NCBI GenBank assembly: GCA_019400425.1
Contig: JAFREE010000084.1
Coordinates: 1 to 64,000, forward strand
DNA: 64,000 bases
Reading direction: 5' to 3'
DNA from: Hymenochaete sp. R1
Lineage: Eukaryota; Basidiomycota; Agaricomycetes; Hymenochaetales; Hymenochaetaceae
The stretch's first letter is position 1. The number at the start of each line of letters is the position of its first letter. A program made the translations under genes and the position numbers. This document shows, one piece after another, positions 35,541-48,118 of the stretch. The notes beneath the pieces were generated by a model that made no database searches, was not told where the DNA came from, and saw nothing but the letters and a program-made list of their open reading frames with translations.

Positions 35541-36988
35541 GGGCCTGTTTGGGGTGATGAAGGGTATTGTCGTTATGCAATATGCTGCGAGTCTAGTGGT
35601 TTAAAAGGTGCGCATATGGCACCTCATTCTTATGTGTTTTCTTAGGGCTTTTCTTTACAGAAGTCAATGACAATCACCCAGCCTGCTCTCCATGTGTAAG
35701 CCTCTCCCATTACATGCCTACGAATCTCGTAGACCGAAGTCATTTTGTCACGGATTCTCTCATCTCCATATGATAGTCCATTGCCATGGTAATTATCATC
35801 GGATCCAATGCAAAAGACCCAGACATCTTCGAGGTCTAATAGGAAAGGCTGTCAAGCGCCATGAAAGTGAGAGAACGAGAGAAGTTGTACGTGGCCCAAG
35901 ATTATCGTACATTCTCTCAATTTTTGTTCTTGGGCTGAACGATTAATACCAAATCTCTTTACAATCAGCCGTGCGCCGATATATTTCAAAAAAACGCGGA
36001 ACTTCACCTCGTCTCGATACCAGTACCCGAGCTTAGTCGCCGCTCACATCCCGAATGCGTATCAACGCAAAATGTATGTCAGTGCGCTGTTCAATTTGAG
36101 TAGCAAACACTATAAAATGTCGACAGACGACATAGCATGCCAGTTGGTTAACAAACTTTCAAACCAAAATATGAACGGTTTGTCGGAATATCTGAGACTT
36201 TTCTCGCCGCGAAGGTACAAAAATGCGAACAGTTTCTTCAATCTGACGTTAAACGTCGAGTGGTGAGTTGTTGTGCTCCCGCAGTTAACATTCTTCAACG
36301 CTATACTAATGAAAAAAACGATGCTTGCCGATGTTTGATTGCAGCCGGTTAAGAGAGAGATTGGGCGCGTCACATCCCGGCACCCGCAATTTCACTCGAA
36401 GACTCCACCGGGCTTGGACTTTGTTCCTTCCCTCTCGCCAGGTCCCTTGTCGCCTCGCAGGATATTCGCCCTTTCGCCCTCGTAGTTTACCTCTTTCTTC
36501 GCCGAAGCCGAGGCTAGAGCAAACTCTTCCGGTCGGTATGTTCTCGTATTGTGTTGCTTCCGGCGACCTCAAATTGCTTATGGATCCGTGTTCTCCGTCT
36601 CCGTGCCTCTCGCTTAGAAAGCTCGAGGCGATCGCTACGTCTAAGTCCCGCCGGCGGTTGTGGACAAAGTATTTATCACATCGGCACTGGCTAGTAAGAA
36701 AAAAGGTACGCGTATATTGTAGACTAAGATAGGCTCATTTACTCAATTCAGACTTTTAAGTAAACGCGAGGAAGATTTCATCAAGAGCCGGATTCCTCTG
36801 ATTCTGACTCGTCTTCGACGTGAAAATTACGGACATCGGCGCCCAGTTCGCCTACTTCAACTACCACCTCAAACGCCTCCCAGCCAGCTCTTCTCCTCAC
36901 TTCCACTTCACTGACAATACCCTTCTTCCCTCTGTCCCTGTCGTTCATTCCAACTCCTCTCCGCGTTTTCTTTTCTTGCTCAGCGAAC
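35541..36988. other. Intergenic, no gene supported
   Basis: About 1.4 kb. A 135-codon plus-strand frame (36325-36732) has no recognisable family, and similar stretches are open on the opposite strand. It ends in the promoter of DUF6534 copy 2. Confidence 0.45.
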
Positions 36989-38964
36989 ATGGCAGAATCT
37001 GCGGCTGCGCTTCCGGCCCTCGATAACACCATGGGCGTATTATTCGTTGGTATTGTGTGAGCCCGCGTTTATTCTCCTCGCTTGATCATTGTCGTCGTGC
37101 TGATCGTATTTTAATTTATAGACTGGCAATGGCGTGCGTACTCTCAGGCTTGTCTGTACGCATGCAGTTCATACTCACTGGTCTGCTATTAGGTTATGGG
37201 GAGCGGGTATGGTCCAGGTGTATTACTATTACAACGTGAGTTCTGTCTTCTCGATTACGCAGCCGAACCCGTTTATCCAAAAAAAAATCTTGCCTACAGA
37301 CGTACACGAAGGATGAGTTATGGATCAAGATTATCGTACGTATTTGCGCTCTTTTTCCCCCCGAACCCTTTCCTTTCTCGCCGGTTTTGCATTCGATACA
37401 TATCTGTCTTTTTTTCACACCAATGCCAATGTCATTATTGCACAATAGGTTTTCTTCGTTTGGGCTTTCGACACTGTCCATCAGGGAATGATCACGCATA
37501 CGGCGTATAAGTATCTGGTGACGGAGTTTGACAACCCGCTTTTCCTCGGAGAGATTGTGCCCACCCTTCTGGTACGTGTTGTGAATCGGCAGTCCGCACA
37601 AAACAATTTTCTGATCCGATTTCTTGACAGTATGAAGTTCTGTTCAGTGTAAGTAAAACTTATTATATGCCGCAGAACTAGCGTTGCTTATTCTCAATAT
37701 GGGCATGCAGTCTTTGGTCGTCTTCCTCGTTCAAGGTTTTTTCTGTCTCCGTATTTGGAAACGTGAGTACGAATTGTACAACCTCTTGCCTTGAATCTGA
37801 TCGACCGGGCTTCTCATTTGCAGTATCCCAGCACAATTACTTTGTCGTCGGCATTTGCGGCAGCCTAACCCTGTTCGCCCTCATCGCTTCAATTGTTTAC
37901 ATGGCAAAGTCGTACGTCACGAGCCTCTCTTTTCTTTTCTTTTTTTTTCCATTTCGCACCCATTAACCTTCAACGCCTAACACTGGCAGACTCCCGCTCG
38001 GCACATTCGTCAGACTTGCATCCATCGTGAACTTATCGCGCCTCGTCAACGTAGCTGGAGCCGCGGCCGACGTCGCCATCGCCGGCTCCCTGATCTACCT
38101 CCTGCATAACTCGCGAACAGGCTTTAAGAAATCCGATAGTATTCTCAATAGGCTGATCATGTTCTCGCTGAACACGGGTTTGTTGACGAGTCTGGATGCG
38201 ATTGCTAGTTTGATCACCATCTCGGTTCTGCCGAACACGTTTGTGTATATCATGTTTTACGTGACGTGCTCGCGCTGTGCGTAGTAGCTCCTCTGATGAT
38301 CCTCAGGCGTGCATTTGACTGTGGCCCTAACTTTCTACGTCCATTTGTCTAGTGTACACGAACTCCCTCATGGCGACGCTGAACAGCCGCAAGGTGATCG
38401 CCTCCAACGGTCTCGGCGATGACAACACCGGCGAGAAAGGGAACAACGTCTCGCTCTTTCAAGGCGGCTTCCATGCTCGCGCCGTAGAGGTCGACGCACC
38501 GAACGCATTCAGGGTGCGTACTGCCTCTTTATAATCACCTGTCTCGTCCCCGCCGAAAGTCGTAGATGGACTGACTTACACGATTCTTTTATGGCGTGGG
38601 GTTTCGTTTTCGGCCGCGGCGTTGGATTCGAATTACAGACTCTTGCGAACAATCCTCATACGCTTTCGATCAGGATCAACACTGAGACAGAGATGCGGCG
38701 CGACGACTCGGATGTTGTCAAAGTAAGTTTTTTCTCTCTACTATCAGTGTCCCACCACCCCCACCCCCGCCCGACTCTCTTTTCCATCGCCCCCTTCTCT
38801 CACATGTAGATATAAGTAGACAGGTGCTGGTTTGCAGAGCACAGCGATTTGGGACTCACGAACGTTCTTTTATTTCTTTATAGCACAGCACGCCATCTGA
38901 AAGCGACGCCGACGCTGACACGGACCGATGTGACAAGCCTTACACCATGCGCCACGCGCAGTAG
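36989..38964 (+). CDS. DUF6534-type seven-helix membrane protein, copy 2 (350 aa)
   Basis: Twelve exons (36989-37056, 37122-37133, 37191-37233, 37300-37335, 37449-37571, 37631-37648, 37711-37762, 37824-37911, 37990-38276, 38353-38513, 38639-38722, 38884-38964) splice in frame to 350 residues. It starts MAESAAALPALDNTMGVLF and ends PYTMRHAQ. Seven hydrophobic helices and the motifs LWGAGMVQVYYYY, ELWIK, VFFVWAFDTVHQG and RLIMFSLNTGLLTSLDAI match copy 1 closely. The family is basidiomycete DUF6534, of unknown role. The C-terminal cytosolic tail is acidic and Asp-rich. It differs from copy 1 mainly in the tail, where one long exon of copy 1 is split in two here. Confidence 0.87.
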
Positions 38965-40329
38965 GCTTTTATATTTCGTTTCGTCTCACCACGTTCCCCG
39001 CATTCTTCCCCCGGCGGCTCGCTATCAATGTCAATGTGTTTTCCCACCTCCCCGGTGCATGCTTTCGTACGCTTTGATTCGTGTGCATGGGTTCACACTT
39101 TATGGACTTCTATTAGACATCCATCGCCGCCCAAAGTAACAGCTGTCTTGTCAAAAAAACACTCACCCGCCTGCTTTCGTTTAGGAACTATCTTTTTTAT
39201 TGTCCCAAGTACATCTAATTACTTTCTCTGTTGGTCCGATCCCGATACTTCCCCTTTTCCCCCTGTCTCCTTTTACTTCCACCTCGAGTTCTGTCGAGAC
39301 ACGTCGTCGAATAGCTAAACCTCAAAGGAGCAGAGAAGAAACATGACTTAAAATAAACCTTTGGATTGTAGAAGAACACTGGACTGGGCTCTAAGTTGCC
39401 GATTTATTTGATATCTCGTGTCGCAACCAGTACCAACTATATCATGGTACTGGCGTCGGAACTAGGATTGAGATCGGGACCGGAATCTGGATGGCTGGAG
39501 TATATCTGCTCTTAAGATGACTGATGAGCTGAGCTGAGGCAATGAGGACATCAAGGAGGTGAAGGATGAAAGGGGAGAGGAGGGAATTCGAACTTAAAAG
39601 GCGGCCGGTAACGATGCAGATTGACTTTGCACGCAGTTTAACCAGACAGAGGAGACAGATGAAAGTGAAATGAACTGCGCACGCCTGCATGCTCATGATT
39701 ATGAATACAATAACGTTGAGTCCGCATGCATGGTGTATCGCGAAGCTGCTTCCGTTGTCCCTGCTGCTGAGTGACTCGGGATTGGGCCGACGGAAGTTTG
39801 AGGGGGGAGAGAAGCACGAAGGAGATTGGATCCTTGCAGGCTTGTGTATGCCAGTGTATTCCGGGGATGAAGACAAACAGAGACGCAAAAGGAGGGAGCG
39901 AACGAGCGGGATTGGAAGTCTTGGATGGATATGAATGAAAACATGAAAACATGAGATGGATACCTTGGAAACCCAGACGAGCGGAGAGTTAACGTGTCGG
40001 CTGTTGTTGCTAATAAAGGCTCCTTTGTTACGGGTTCGGAGTGTCGACTCGATTGGGCTGCGGAGAGGAAAGGGGGCGGCTTCCGAGGCCAAGCAAAGTC
40101 ATTTCTGTCTTAAAATAGTAAAAATGTTAATTAGATTAAGCAAAAAACGTGTTCAAAAATGGATTTCTTTTTTTCAATTCAGAATTCTTCGGAGAAACGC
40201 GACCTCCGCCAAAAAAAAAAGAAGAAAACAAAGGTGTACTGCGAAGACGAGCTCACTCCCTCTCTCTTAAACCACCACCATCTCAACAACGAGAACAACG
40301 AACAGGTCGAGTTGAGGACTCGACGCCGA

Positions 40330-40349
40330 ACGACGACGACGACGACGAA
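40330..40349. repeat. (GAC)n trinucleotide run
   Basis: Six or more tandem CGA/GAC units in non-coding DNA upstream of the ferric-reductase gene. Confidence 0.8.
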
Positions 40350-40447
40350 GGAGAGGGACAAAGAACAAGGGACTGCATCCCGGGTGGCTTCAGGGTCCTA
40401 TATTCCTTGCATTTACTCTGGGTCTCTCTGGTAGTCTGAGGCTTAAA

Positions 40448-40453
40448 TATAAA
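40448..40453 (+). promoter_or_regulatory. TATA box of ferric-reductase gene
   Basis: TATAAA lies ~290 bp before the ATG at 40744. The leader between them is CT-rich, as is common before fungal starts. Confidence 0.45.
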
Positions 40454-40743
40454 GCCTCTCTCCTCGTTTCCTCCTTGCCTACCCCCCAACCTTCTTCTCC
40501 TCTTCCATACAACAATCGCTCGACGCATTCTCTCGCTCTCTAACGCTCTCTAACGTGCTCAACTTGACGGAACCGTCCGCAACGGGCTTGCGAACGCTTC
40601 CACCACCCTCCCCACATCTCCAAGACTCTCCAAGCAGTCTTTGCTCTCGTTTTCGGATTCCTCATCAAAGACTGGTTCTTCAATCAACGACAATAACAAC
40701 ACCGATATCTTTCTTTCTTTTCCATTCGTGCAAGTAACGAACA

Positions 40744-43064
40744 ATGTCCTCCGTCATCTCTCTCGTTCAATCTTCCATCGTCGCAGTCTCGACGGCGGCG
40801 GCGGCCGCAACTACTGCAAGCACGCAGGCATCAGGGAACGCGGCTTCGGGCGGGCAAGCAGGCGGCAGTGGTGGTGGAGCAGCTTCCGGTGCTGGTGCTG
40901 GTGCTGCAGCAGGCGGCGGAGGTGGAGGTGCTGGAGGCTTAAGTCCAGACGAGATGCTCGTCGACACCTACGATATCGCCCTCCTCGGTGCCCTCGCTCT
41001 CTTTTTCCTCGCCTTCCTCCCTCGCGCAATTGCTCGCTTCTCCAGCTCCGCAGAATGGGCACGTGGATTCGTCCTCCGCTCGGGCTCTCCTGCCTCTTCA
41101 TCGTCCATACCCACATATGGTTATGATAACGGTTATGGCTATGGAGGGAGCACAGCTACAGTCAACTTCAACGCTCAAGGTGGACTATACCGCTCCCAAA
41201 CAAACGCGACGGTGTACGATGGCCGATCAGACCAATCCCATACGTACGTGAATCACAGCTCGACCAACGGCTATGGCGGGAACAAGAAATACGCGCCCCC
41301 GCTGCCATCGTCCCAGGCCCACCTCACCTCCACCCACCCACTCGCCGCACAGTCCAAACCACCCGCACACCTCCCGATGCTCTCGACGCTCCTCCACCCC
41401 CTCTCAAGCTTCTTCTCGCATCCGCTTTTCAATGGACGCACCGTCGGCGAACAGATCATACACTTTCTGTACACGCACTCGTTCTTTGTGCTCGCGTTTG
41501 TTAATGGCGGAGACCCGCTGAAGAGCTCGAAGAGGCTTGGGATGATTGCTGTGAGCCAGATCCCGGTCGCGATTGCGTTTGCGGCGAAGAATAACGTGGT
41601 CGGGATGTTGCTTGGGATGGGTTATGAGAAGGTGCGCCGACCATTTTACTTTCTAAGCCACCAAATTTAACTCTGTGTATGCGTGATAATTACCCAGCTC
41701 AACTGGCTTCATCGCGCTGCTGGCATTGTCGTCTTTGTAACAGGCACTATTCATTCTTTAGGATACCGTCCGTAACCACGTTTTGTTTTCACACTATCCC
41801 TTTTACTAATCGTTATTCTTCAGTATTCAAGTTCGCCATGAACGACCAACTCTCCGAGCAGCTCAGCTCTCCCATGATCCAAAACGGCGTCATCGGACTT
41901 ATAGGCCTCACCCTCCTCTTCCTCACCTCCCTCCCCTCCATCCGCACCCACTTCCATACCTTCTTCACCCTCGCCCACATCACCGGCATCGCCCTCTTCT
42001 TCGCCGGCATCTACGCGCACTACGCCTCCTCACAGAAATACATCCTCCTCGGCCTGGGGATCTACGCGCTCGACCACCTCCTCCGGCTCGTCAAGACGCG
42101 CATCGCGACGGCGCGGATCGAGGCGGTGCCCGAGTTGGGGGCGACGCGGGTGGAGGTGGAGGGCATCAGGGCGGGGTGGAGGGCTGGGCAGCATGTAAGG
42201 CTGAGGGTGGTGAGTTCTGCGATGGGGGTGCGGGCGATTGGGACTGCGCATCCGTTTACGATCGCGTGTGCGGAGGAGAAGGGGGACGGGAGGGGAATGG
42301 TGCTGATCGTTAAGAAAGCGGGCGACTGGACTCGGAAACTCTACGAGGTCGCCTCTGCCCCTACCAACACTACCACTTCACCTTCTAGCATCGACGAGCG
42401 CGAACGCGGCACCTCCACCTCGAAACACGTCAAAGTGATCATCGAAGGCCCCTACGGCGGCCCAGGCCACACCGTCCCCACCTCCTACACCTCCGCCGTC
42501 CTCATCGCCGGCGGCTCCGGCATCACGCACGCCCTCGCCCTCGCGGAGGACCTCGCGGCCTCCATCCGGGCCGGCACCTCCTCCGTCCGGTTCATCCAGC
42601 TCGTGTGGGTCGTGCAGAGCCGGTCGAGCGTCGTGCCGATGTTGGGCGCGTTCGAGGCGCTGATTGGGGCGGTGGACGGCGTTGGAGGTGTTTTGCTTCG
42701 CGTTGGGGTGTATTATACGCGTGTGGAGAGAAATGATCTGCCTCCGGCGACAAAGTTCGAACCCGACTTCCTTTCACCCAACAAGAACAAGAGTCACCCA
42801 CAAGACTCCTCCTCACTAGACACCCACCTCCGAACCCTCTCCCCTCACCTAACCCTCCACCCCTCCCGTCCACCCCTGCCCTCCCTCCTCCACACCACCG
42901 CCCTCCTCACCTCCTCCGTCCAGCACGCGCGCGGGATGGTCGTCTCTGTGTGTGGGCCCGCGGGGTTGGGGTTGGAAGTGCGGAGGGCAGTGAGGGGGCT
43001 GGATGGGAAGGTGCGGAGTGCGGTTGGGGGCGTTGAGGTCGTTGAGGAGGTTTTTGGGTGGTGA
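40744..43064 (+). CDS. Ferric-reductase-type transmembrane oxidoreductase (732 aa)
   Basis: Exons 40744-41631, 41698-41767 and 41824-43064 join in phases 0 and 1 to 732 residues. Paired histidines in the membrane helices (LHRAAGIVVFVTGTIHS at ~299-316; LAHITGIALFFAGIYAH further on) are the usual heme ligands of the FRE/NOX superfamily. HPFTIAC marks the FAD-binding lobe. IEGPYGG, VLIAGGSGITHAL and VSVCGPAGLG mark the NADPH-binding lobe. Such proteins move electrons from cytosolic NADPH through FAD and heme to reduce extracellular ferric or cupric ions. The first ~65 residues are a Gly/Ala/Ser-rich low-complexity stretch with no clear signal peptide, and a Tyr/Gly-rich loop follows the first helix. 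No ferroxidase or permease gene lies beside it. A NOX-type activity is less likely. Confidence 0.88.
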
Positions 43065-44049
43065 GTGGTGAGTTAGGGATGTGTGTGGTTTTTGTGTTGT
43101 TTGCCCCGCTTCGTATCGGGCGGGCGATGATGATGTGACGGCACATCTTTTCTTCTTCTTGCCCTTTCTTACCCTTCTTGTCCCCCTTTCCATTTTCTCA
43201 ATCTCATCTTCATGTTATGTTGTACACAGCGCGGCTCAGGAGCCCGCTTACCGCCCTTCTTTTTCTTGTTCTTGTGTCTCGTTTTACTCATTACACCCTC
43301 CGTCTCTTCGGGAAAAAAACCCCCGCCCACCGAAAACTCAGAACCTCAGGCTTAGGTTCCCATTCGGAAAACGGAAAACGGAAACGACTTCTCCCTTCCC
43401 TCTTCTCTCTTACTCTTCCTCATTTCTCCTTTCCTCCTTCCCCTTTCCCCTCTTTTGTTCCGCTTTGTATGTACGTCGTCTGTTTTATTTGGAGGAGATA
43501 GTTTAGTAGTCCAGTAAGTAAAGCAAACAAGCATTGAAGCAAGTAGCTCGTATCAATAGAATAAAATAGAATAGTAGGGTAAGTAACGAAAGAAAGAAAG
43601 AAAAGAAAAGGGAATAGAAAGATAAAGATAAAGATAAAACCCCTCCGGACTACCCAGTACACACAGTAGGTGTATAATGCAAAACCACGACGATCAGTGT
43701 ATTTGTGTTCCATGTCACATCGTTCCGCAGCGTCGGACCGTTCATCTTGTCTTTCATAGTGGGAAGCTAAGAGAGCGTTGGTGTGTGAGCTTGTTAAGGG
43801 AGGGTGGGGGCATGGACGGTTGGAGGTGGAGGTGGAGGAACATGGTCAAAGAGGACCTGAGAAGCGACCGAAATCCCGCTACAGCGCAGCTGCAAACGGG
43901 TATACATTCAAGTATATTTTAATCAAATAAATAGAGATAATTGTAAATAAATAAGAAGGGGAAGGGGAAGGGGAGGACATGGGACAAGGATAGAATAAAA
44001 GAAAGGGATCAGTGACTTGGAGTTATGAGCTTTACGAAGCTTCCTGAGT
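43065..44049. other. Convergent intergenic region with simple repeats
   Basis: About 985 bp between the 3' ends of the ferric-reductase gene and P1. It has long pyrimidine and purine runs, (GAAA)n at ~43587, three GATAAA units at ~43620 and (GGGGAA)n at ~43957. No gene. Confidence 0.6.
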
Positions 44050-45251
44050 CTAATTCTCATCTATTTCCGGCCCACTGAGACGTCTCAACTGTTCCTCAAG
44101 TTCGCCCTCTTTCTCTTTAAGCTCGTCGCGCAGCTTTACTTCCTCCGCAGACTTCATCTCCAAGTCTTTCAATTCATTCGCACGTTGTCCCAGCCTCTTC
44201 TTCCGTTCCTCGACGTCCTTATTAGCCTCCTTCTCAAGTTTCACGATGTAAGTTTTGTCGTTTTTACTGGGCTCTGCCCCGGAGGCGTCTCTCCGCTTCT
44301 GGATCAAGTGGAGCTGCATTTCGATGAGTGCCCCGTGGTATGCGTCGTCCACGAGGAAGCGTTCGCGAGCGATGTCCCTTTCGTCAGCTGCTGCCGCTAC
44401 GCCCGTCGGTTGGAATTGTGCCAGGCGTTCCGCGATGGCATGGTAGTCTGTTTTTAGCAGGATGTTCTTAGTCTCTTCCATGTATTTGTACATGTTCACA
44501 TGCCAGTTCACCAACGCGCGATATAGAGCTGCGTAGAGGAACACGTCGGACGTTTCGTTAAATACATTTTCCGGAGCCCAACCTGCCATGATAATTCAGA
44601 ACGTCGTACAATATCACAGGAGGCGATAGAAAGAATAAAGGGGAAAAAAGGACACTCACCTCCGCTTCTAGCATAGATGTCAATGTTTCTTTTTATATCC
44701 TCGCGATACGCTTTGACGAGCTTTTCCCGTTCCTCGTCGCCCTCGCTCGACGCGTTTTGAATCTCCTTCTGAAGCATTTCGGTATGTTTATGGAACTCTT
44801 CCCACATGTGAATCGTCATAACTCGTCGACCCTGGGCACTGGTGTTGGTGCCAATAAAATGCATATACGAGTCCATGACAAGTACCCAAAATGTATGCTC
44901 CACTCGGAGTTTGACGCGTCGAGCTTCAGCTCCGGAAGAACCCCCAACTTCAATGAGCTTGTCCGCCGCTTCCAGAAGTACTTTCAACTGCTTGCTAAGA
45001 CTATTGGTCCGACCTGACCTGGCGTTCATTATTTCTTTCTCTTGTACGCGACTTTCTCGAAACTCGCGGTATTCAGGATCTTCTAAGGCATCACAGAAGC
45101 CATCGGCGTTTTGTTTGAGCTCGTCGATGGTGTCAATCTGCGTGGCGTGGCCCAAGTCTCGGAGAGCTGGCGGAAGACGCTGGCCATCATTCGCGGATCC
45201 TGGAGAGATTTTGCGTTTTTCGCCTGAAGCGCGTTTCGAACGTGAAGACAT
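44050..45251 (-). CDS. Orphan helical family, paralogue P1 (374 aa)
   Basis: Exons 45251-44660 and 44582-44050 join in phase 1 (77-nt intron) to 374 residues. It starts MSSRSKRASGEKRKISPGS, with a basic KRK-x-x-P motif. A central hydrophobic helix (HTFWVLVMDSYMHFIG) is followed by NASSEGDEEREKL. Exon 2 opens APENVFNETSDVFLYAALYRA, contains RERFLVDDAYHGALIE and ends in a Glu/Lys-rich coiled coil. These are the conserved blocks of all five paralogues at 46980, 48838, 58860 and 61715, with the intron at the identical place. P1 is the most divergent together with P3. No known domain is recognised. The composition suggests an all-helical, soluble, possibly nuclear protein. Confidence 0.8.
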
Positions 45252-46979
45252 CGGACTGAGGGGTCGACGTGCAAGCGGGTGAACGGGTGGAAATTAGAAG
45301 TGGCGGGGTGCACAAGTAGATATTGGCGACTGTGGCGGACTCAAACAGAGTCTAGCCATTGCCAATGCGTCAGTATGTCAAGACGGGCGAAGTACAATTG
45401 GCTAAACTCACAGATAGAATCCAGGAGGACTGAGATTGTCGCTGGTTCACAAGAAGTACGGCGTAAAACTCAAGCAGACCGTGGGAAACTATAATTGGTT
45501 ATTGCAAATTGACGGCAAGAGCACCGATTTGAAGGAAAGCTCTGCGATACGTGTGGCGACACTGAGGGATTGTATGTCTCTGAAGAGGCTATACTCAACT
45601 AAGCGCCGAATCGTCCTGCAGACGGTAGTCAGTATCTGTTCTCGCAAAGAAATTTGCAACATGAAACTGACTAGATGGACGTCCAGGAGATAGGAGTGGG
45701 AGAGGAAGAGGCGTTGAGAGAGAGTGGTGAAAGACGTCGTATTTTATACGAATGTGCTTAACTTTGCTGAACGGCTAATGCTGAAGTAAGCAGGCATTAG
45801 ACCCGGTCAGACGTTTTCCCCGCAAAACAGCACACATCCGGTACGCCCCAATCTTCTCAAAGCTTGACGTGAAAATGCTATGCTCATAAAGACGAGGCAA
45901 GCTCATCGAAGTACGTATCTCACTGGTGAGATTAAGTCCTGCATGAGTGAGCCAAAGAGCAGGCACCACAGAACGACAAGACAAAGCTCAAGATGCTGCT
46001 GTTAGGATGACGACTCTGCTCCCGTCGCTGAATGGGGCATCAGTTGTACAACCGCCCGGAGAGTGAAAAGTCTGTCGAACACGTCATACGGTCGGTCTTG
46101 AGGAGATTATCAAGATCAGAAGCCATCGTCCCTCTCTTATGTCCATGTAGTACTAGTATTTAGGGAAAGTTATTGTCACCAAAAACAGCACAGAGAAGGG
46201 ATAACTCACGAATCACGAAAAAAAAAACGACCCTTCGCCACTCGTATGCAGAGTACTTGCAAAGAAAATTTGGTCCGGCCTCCTTTTGGATGTTTGCCAC
46301 AAGCATTACGGGTTACGACTAGGAAACGAAATAAAGTGAGAAAGATGGTGAGGAGGAGTTTCATTGACACGATCCTAAATGAGATATGACATAAGCATTC
46401 TACCTTACATAATTCGGAAGAAAAGAGCAAGGCGAACCGACGTATCGCCACTGGCGACTTCCCATCATGTCCTGCAACTTCAACTTTTTTTGCTCTTTCC
46501 CCTTTTATTTTGCTACATAGCTACTTTCAACAGGCGTAGTATAATGCTGGGGCAGAGGAAGAATGGACGCAAACTTCAGCGCAATGTGAAGCCCAACGGC
46601 CCTATAAACCTTTGCCTTTCCTGGTCACATTGATACTGACACCCTTCTTTCTCTTCGACATCCACCATCTTCTAACATTGAAAGGTGAGCGATATAAGAG
46701 TCTCCGGTGACGCTCAGAACTATTCTTACCTACACTCTCGAACTGGAAAAGTGGTTGATAAACTGGGATCTCTCTCGTACCACTCATCGATTCGTTACCC
46801 GTTTTACGCCACTCAGCGCGAGCAAGATCTCTCACTACAGCTACGTACCTTTCAGTCGGCCATTTCTAGCCTCTGCTCTTCACCACGAAGTACAGGCTCA
46901 TCAGTATCGCTTGCCACTACCGACAATAACCACACCCACAACCTGACTTCGGTTCTACTGGGATACACAACTTTATCCC
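45252..46979. promoter_or_regulatory. Head-to-head intergenic region between P1 and P2
   Basis: About 1.7 kb between divergently transcribed paralogues. No additional gene is supported; the open frames are short. It must hold both promoters. Confidence 0.45.
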
Positions 46980-48118
46980 ATGTCTTCTGAAAGAAAACGC
47001 AAGGCTTCTCCAGAATCTACAGATGCCGTTCCTCGTAGTCGTCCAGCTCCAGCACCGCTTGAGGTTGACGACGAAACTTGTAACTTTGATCAGCTTAAAG
47101 AGAAAGTTCAAGGCTTCTTGGATCGATTGGCAAACGAGGATGAGCGCAAAACACTCGTGCACAATGAACGCATAATGAATTACAGAAAATCCTCTCACCC
47201 ACATCCACTCCAAAATGACATGGGGGACTTGCGATATGCTATCGACTACTTCTTGTCTGTTAGGAATCAGGACAAGAAACTGAAGACCGAAACCGCAATC
47301 CTCCAGTTGAGAATTCAACATGCTGTCTTTCTGCTTGTCATGGATTCATACGCCCATTTCATTGCGCTTAGCAAGGCGGAGAAGCAGTCAAAGACGGTCC
47401 GTTCGAGGCGTACCAACATGTGGGACACTTACGGCGGTTACGTCAACGATCTTTGGAACGACCTGCAGGACGCATTGCGCTGTGGCGACGAAGAACGGGC
47501 AAAAACTTGTAGTGATTTTCGAAATGACCTCATGATAAAACAAGACGCTCATGTTGCTGTAGGAGGTGAGATCAAGTCCTTGTCCCGACGATGATGTTTC
47601 TCTGTGACAAACTAATCATTTCGATAGAATGGCCCACAGAAAAGATGTTTAAAGATCTATCGGACGTCGTAGTGTATGCATCACTTTACCGTGCAGCGGC
47701 TAACTGGCATCTGCGTCAAATCGAAGAGTCTCGTGCCAAAGTACGAGTCAACGCTTTGTTAACCACGATTCATCCGATGCTCTCAGAGAAATTGGACAAT
47801 ACTACCGATGATAAGACGGTAGTAGATCGTGAACGATTCCTCGTGGACGACACATACTACCACGTTATCATTGCTGCGAAACACGAATCAATTAAAGACC
47901 GCCAAAGGTACAAACTAGATCCAACCGACAAAAGTTACATTTTGACCCGGAGAATCGAGGCTGGGGATCTTATCAAGAAACGAAATAACAGAATAGCCAA
48001 ACGCTTCAAGGAGCTCTCAGACGCACCGTCGGAGGAATCAGCGGAAATGAGCAAAGAAGTCGAGTCTCGCCAAGAGCAGGCACGAGCGCAGGCTGCTTTT
48101 AACAGCGAAGACCCTTGA
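46980..48118 (+). CDS. Orphan helical family, paralogue P2 (358 aa)
   Basis: Exons 46980-47565 and 47628-48118 join in phase 1 (62-nt intron) to 358 residues. It starts MSSERKRKASPES. Conserved blocks are NERIMNYR, HAVFLLVMDSYAHFIAL, NDLWNDLQDALRCGDEERAK and, across the intron, VGGEWPTEKMFKDLSDVV. RERFLVDDTYYHV then leads into a charged C-terminal helix. It is clearly closer to P4 and P5 than to P1 and P3, yet lies on the opposite strand about 11 kb away, so more than a simple tandem array has formed the cluster. The family and function are unrecognised; it lacks a signal peptide or plausible transmembrane topology. Confidence 0.82.

Larger units (their letters stand above)
38965..40743. other. 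Intergenic, ferric-reductase gene promoter
   Basis: About 1.8 kb without a supported gene. A 216-codon minus frame (39442-40092) lacks protein-like conservation signals. The last 300 bp are pyrimidine-rich and contain a TATA box. Confidence 0.5.

Noticed and set aside
31078..35604. Open frames inside the duplicated flank copies taken as genes
   Set aside because: The frames are not conserved between the two copies although the DNA is similar.
36325..36732. 135-codon plus-strand open frame
   Set aside because: Equally open on the opposite strand and unlike any protein recognised; no splice context.
39442..40092. 216-codon minus-strand open frame
   Set aside because: No domain, no introns, odd composition, and overlapping frames open on the same strand; probably chance.
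40744..40970. Opposite-strand Pro/Ala-rich frame at the start of the ferric-reductase gene
   Set aside because: It is the mirror of the Gly/Ala-rich low-complexity coding sequence.
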